Of a stretch of DNA of 7,975 nt, positions 6,351 to 7,975 are shown piece after piece. A model generated the notes under the pieces. That model saw only the letters and a list, made by a program, of their open reading frames with translations. It was not told the DNA's origin and did no database searches. Position 1 is the first letter of the stretch, and each line of letters begins with the position of its first letter. The translations under genes were made by a program, and so were the position numbers. Source of the DNA: Oscillospiraceae bacterium (GTDB taxonomy: Bacteria; Bacillota; Clostridia; Oscillospirales; Oscillospiraceae). The DNA lies in contig JAEDFW010000078.1 in assembly GCA_016297855.1 (NCBI GenBank), forward strand, positions 1 to 7,975. Direction: 5' to 3'.

Positions 6351-6374
6351 CCGGCAAGGCTTACGCCTTGCCGG
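6351..6374. terminator. Bidirectional hairpin between yitT-like and GNAT genes
   Basis: CCGGCAAGGC (6351-6360) and GCCTTGCCGG (6365-6374) form a perfect 10-bp stem around TTAC. On the plus strand the tail is TCTTGCTTTC, so the T-run is imperfect. The structure starts 22 nt after the yitT-like stop and overlaps the last codons and the TAA stop (6363-6361) of the convergent GNAT gene, so part of the stem is coding. It is a likely shared terminator, more convincing for the plus strand. Confidence 0.6.
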
Positions 6375-6834
6375 TCTTGCTTTCATGGATGTATATTCTC
6401 GACGGCACATTCTCGCCGTCTCCCATTGCCGGGCAATAGCACTGCCAACCGTAGCGTTCATAAAACCCTGTGTGATCAGTCAGCAGGTATAGGGTGTCGA
6501 TTCCCTGCCGCGCCATATCGTCGCAGACGACCTGCAAAAGCCGCCCCGCGATTGCCTGACAGCGGTACGCCGGCTCGACGTAAACCGCGCAGACGTTCGG
6601 CCGCAGGTCTTTCCGATCGTGAAAATCGTTTTCGATCACGCCCATGCCGCCCACGATCGTATCTCCCGTCATCGCCAGATACCACTGCGGTACGGGCGCT
6701 TCGCTCCGCAGGCATTCGTCCATGCTCTGTAGATACGCCTGCAGCGGGATACCCCATTTTTCATGAAACCATGCTGCCGCACGCGCTTTTAATGCAGGCT
6801 GCTGCCGTAGTTTGACATACCGGATCTCGTCCAT
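6361..6834 (-). CDS. GNAT family N-acetyltransferase
   Basis: This 157-residue soluble protein should transfer an acetyl group from acetyl-CoA to an amine; the substrate cannot be told from the sequence. Core strands and the acetyl-CoA pyrophosphate loop follow VCAVYVEPAYR (81-91), where the usual R/Q-x-x-G-x-G/A reads R91-C-Q-A94-I-A96. The first glycine is therefore Ala94. The C-terminal helix-strand motif TLYLLTDHTGFYERYGW (114-130) is typical of a clostridial GNAT group and supplies the late Tyr residues (125, 128) that often act in catalysis. The ATG at 6834 has the SD GAGGG (6845-6841) 6 nt upstream. That SD comes 2 nt after the T-run of the S1 terminator, so the gene has no room for its own promoter between terminator and start and may depend on read-through. 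Confidence 0.88.
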   Translation of the reverse strand: MDEIRYVKLRQQPALKARAAAWFHEKWGIPLQAYLQSMDECLRSEAPVPQWYLAMTGDTIVGGMGVIENDFHDRKDLRPNVCAVYVEPAYRCQAIAGRLLQVVCDDMARQGIDTLYLLTDHTGFYERYGWQCYCPAMGDGENVPSRIYIHESKTGKA

Positions 6835-6845
6835 ATCGTTCCCTC

Positions 6846-6876
6846 AGAAAAAATCGGGCTGCCGAAGCAGCCCGAT
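6846..6876 (-). terminator. Rho-independent terminator of the S1 gene
   Basis: On the minus strand ATCGGGCTGC (6876-6867), loop TTCG, and GCAGCCCGAT (6862-6853) form a perfect 10-bp stem closed by a stable UUCG tetraloop. A run of six T residues (6853-6848, sharing the last stem base) follows. It begins 10 nt after the S1 stop codon. This is a textbook intrinsic terminator. Confidence 0.93.
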
Positions 6877-6885
6877 CAAATTCAA

Positions 6886-7975
6886 TTACTCAGCCTCTTC
6901 TTCAGCGGCGGGCTCTTCTTCACCGGACAGCAGTGCGCGGATGGACAGAGAAATCCGCTTGTGCTCCTGATCGATGTCGATGATCTTGGCATCCACTTCC
7001 TGACCCTCAGACAGAACATCCTCGGGCTTGCCGATGCGGCGATCCGCGATCTGGGAAATGTGGATCAGGCCGTCGACACCGGGAATGATCTCAGCGAACG
7101 CACCGAAGGTCATCAGCTTGACAATCTTGACCTTGGCCACATCGCCAATCTGGAACTGTCTGTTGAAGATGGTCCAGGGGTTGGTCTCCTCGGTCTTATA
7201 GCCCAGGGAGATCTTCTTCTTTTCCGGATCGAGCGCAATGACGAACACATCGATCTCGTCGCCAACCTTGACAACCTCGGCAGGATTCTTCACACGGTTC
7301 CAGCTCAGCTCAGACACATGCACCATGCCGTCAACGCCGCCGATATCAACGAACGCGCCGTAGGACGTCAGGGACTTGACGGTGCCGTGATACTGCTTTC
7401 CGACTTCGATCTCGTTCCAGATCTTCTCCTGTGCGGCCTTGCGCTGCTCGGCTGCGACAGAGCGAATGGAACCGACCACACGACGGCGGGCACGGTTGAC
7501 CTCGGTGATACGCAGCTGAACGGTCTTTTTGACCAGCTCGGCCAGATCGCCGCCCTTGGGTACGCCGGACTGCGAAGCGGGAACGAAGACGCGGATGCCC
7601 TTGACATTGACGACGATGCCGCCCTTGTTCTCTTCGGTCACAACGCCCTCAACGACCTGCTTGCTCTCAACGGCAGCCTCGACCTCTTCCCATGCCTTAC
7701 CGGCCTCAAGACGCTTCTTGGACAGACGGACAACGCCCTCACCGTCGTTGACATGCACGACAACAGCTTCGATCTCATCGCCGACCTTGACAACGTCCTC
7801 AACCTTGACGGACGGATCAGCGGTGAAGTCCTCGACCGGGATGTACGCGGTGTGCTTGGTACCCAGATCAACTTCGATCTCAGTCGTACCAACGGCCATA
7901 ACGGTACCGGTGACCTTGTCTCCATTATTCAAAGTTTTGAGGGACTGCTCGAGAAGCTCGGCAAAATTCTCCTCC
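6886..7975 (-). CDS. rpsA: Ribosomal protein S1 (four S1 domains), 5' end outside the window
   Basis: S1 binds mRNA on the small ribosomal subunit. The visible part is 362 codons plus one base. The frame stays open to the window edge; the TTG at 7932-7930 is internal, because the residues before it (EENFAELLEQSLKT) are the normal lead-in to the first S1 domain. Four OB-fold S1 repeats lie at visible residues about 16-88, 104-172, 189-260 and 273-348. The last two carry the classic SYGAFVDIGGVDGMVHVSEL and TFGAFAEIIPGVDGLIHISQ motifs. A Glu/Ala-rich acidic tail ends the protein. The conserved NKGGIVVNVKGIRVFVPASQ stretch lies in domain 2. Four domains are normal for Clostridia, against six in E. 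coli. In this group S1 is often the C-terminal part of a fusion with IspH, which cannot be decided here. The gene ends 10 nt before a strong terminator. Confidence 0.93.
   Translation of the reverse strand, partial: EENFAELLEQSLKTLNNGDKVTGTVMAVGTTEIEVDLGTKHTAYIPVEDFTADPSVKVEDVVKVGDEIEAVVVHVNDGEGVVRLSKKRLEAGKAWEEVEAAVESKQVVEGVVTEENKGGIVVNVKGIRVFVPASQSGVPKGGDLAELVKKTVQLRITEVNRARRRVVGSIRSVAAEQRKAAQEKIWNEIEVGKQYHGTVKSLTSYGAFVDIGGVDGMVHVSELSWNRVKNPAEVVKVGDEIDVFVIALDPEKKKISLGYKTEETNPWTIFNRQFQIGDVAKVKIVKLMTFGAFAEIIPGVDGLIHISQIADRRIGKPEDVLSEGQEVDAKIIDIDQEHKRISLSIRALLSGEEEPAAEEEAE

Noticed and set aside
1..7975. Search for defence, mobile or CRISPR systems
   Set aside because: No transposase, integrase, repeat-spacer pattern, long terminal repeats or nuclease-like genes. 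All genes except the first coiled-coil protein are familiar chromosomal families.

Overview
The window looks like ordinary chromosomal DNA from a moderately GC-rich, low-redundancy Clostridia genome, most likely the Oscillospiraceae/Ruminococcaceae group of gut Firmicutes. Signs of this are a short Gram-positive-type signal peptidase I, a CIRCE (HrcA) operator, a YkpA/YbiT-like ABC-F protein, a YitT-family membrane protein, a four-domain S1 protein of the clostridial type, and strong Shine-Dalgarno (SD) sequences. The taxon is inferred from protein character only. I see no mobile element, CRISPR array, phage gene, toxin-antitoxin pair, rRNA or tRNA.

Layout. Positions 1-306 hold no convincing gene. 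They contain a strong hairpin, a good sigma-A promoter (143-171) and a leader with a terminator-like hairpin (203-234). Next comes a two-gene operon: an unknown coiled-coil protein (307-810) overlapping signal peptidase I (807-1391) by 4 nt. A 200-nt spacer holds a start-less ORF remnant and ends in a 14-bp bidirectional terminator (1593-1629), shared with the convergent htpG gene (3538-1649, minus strand). htpG has a consensus-like promoter with a CIRCE element over its transcription start. Divergent from it is the ABC-F gene (3720-5324), followed after 113 nt by a YitT-family gene with a GTG start (5438-6328). A perfect hairpin (6351-6374) separates yitT from a convergent GNAT acetyltransferase (6834-6361). 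Upstream of that is the ribosomal protein S1 gene (minus strand, open at the right window edge), which ends in a textbook UUCG-loop terminator (6846-6876).

How the genes relate. Most functions concern protein synthesis, folding and export: S1 and ABC-F act at the ribosome, HtpG in folding, LepB in secretion. They sit in separate transcription units and do not form one pathway. The observations most worth checking are: (1) the ABC-F protein has one fully canonical ATP site and one site altered in Walker A, Walker B and the opposing signature; (2) the coiled-coil protein has four cysteines at exact 11-residue spacing; (3) htpG appears to be under HrcA/CIRCE control; (4) the first operon has a promoter-to-terminator leader that could be an attenuator or small RNA; (5) the GNAT gene begins directly behind the S1 terminator with no room for its own promoter. 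I did not find a new multi-gene system here.
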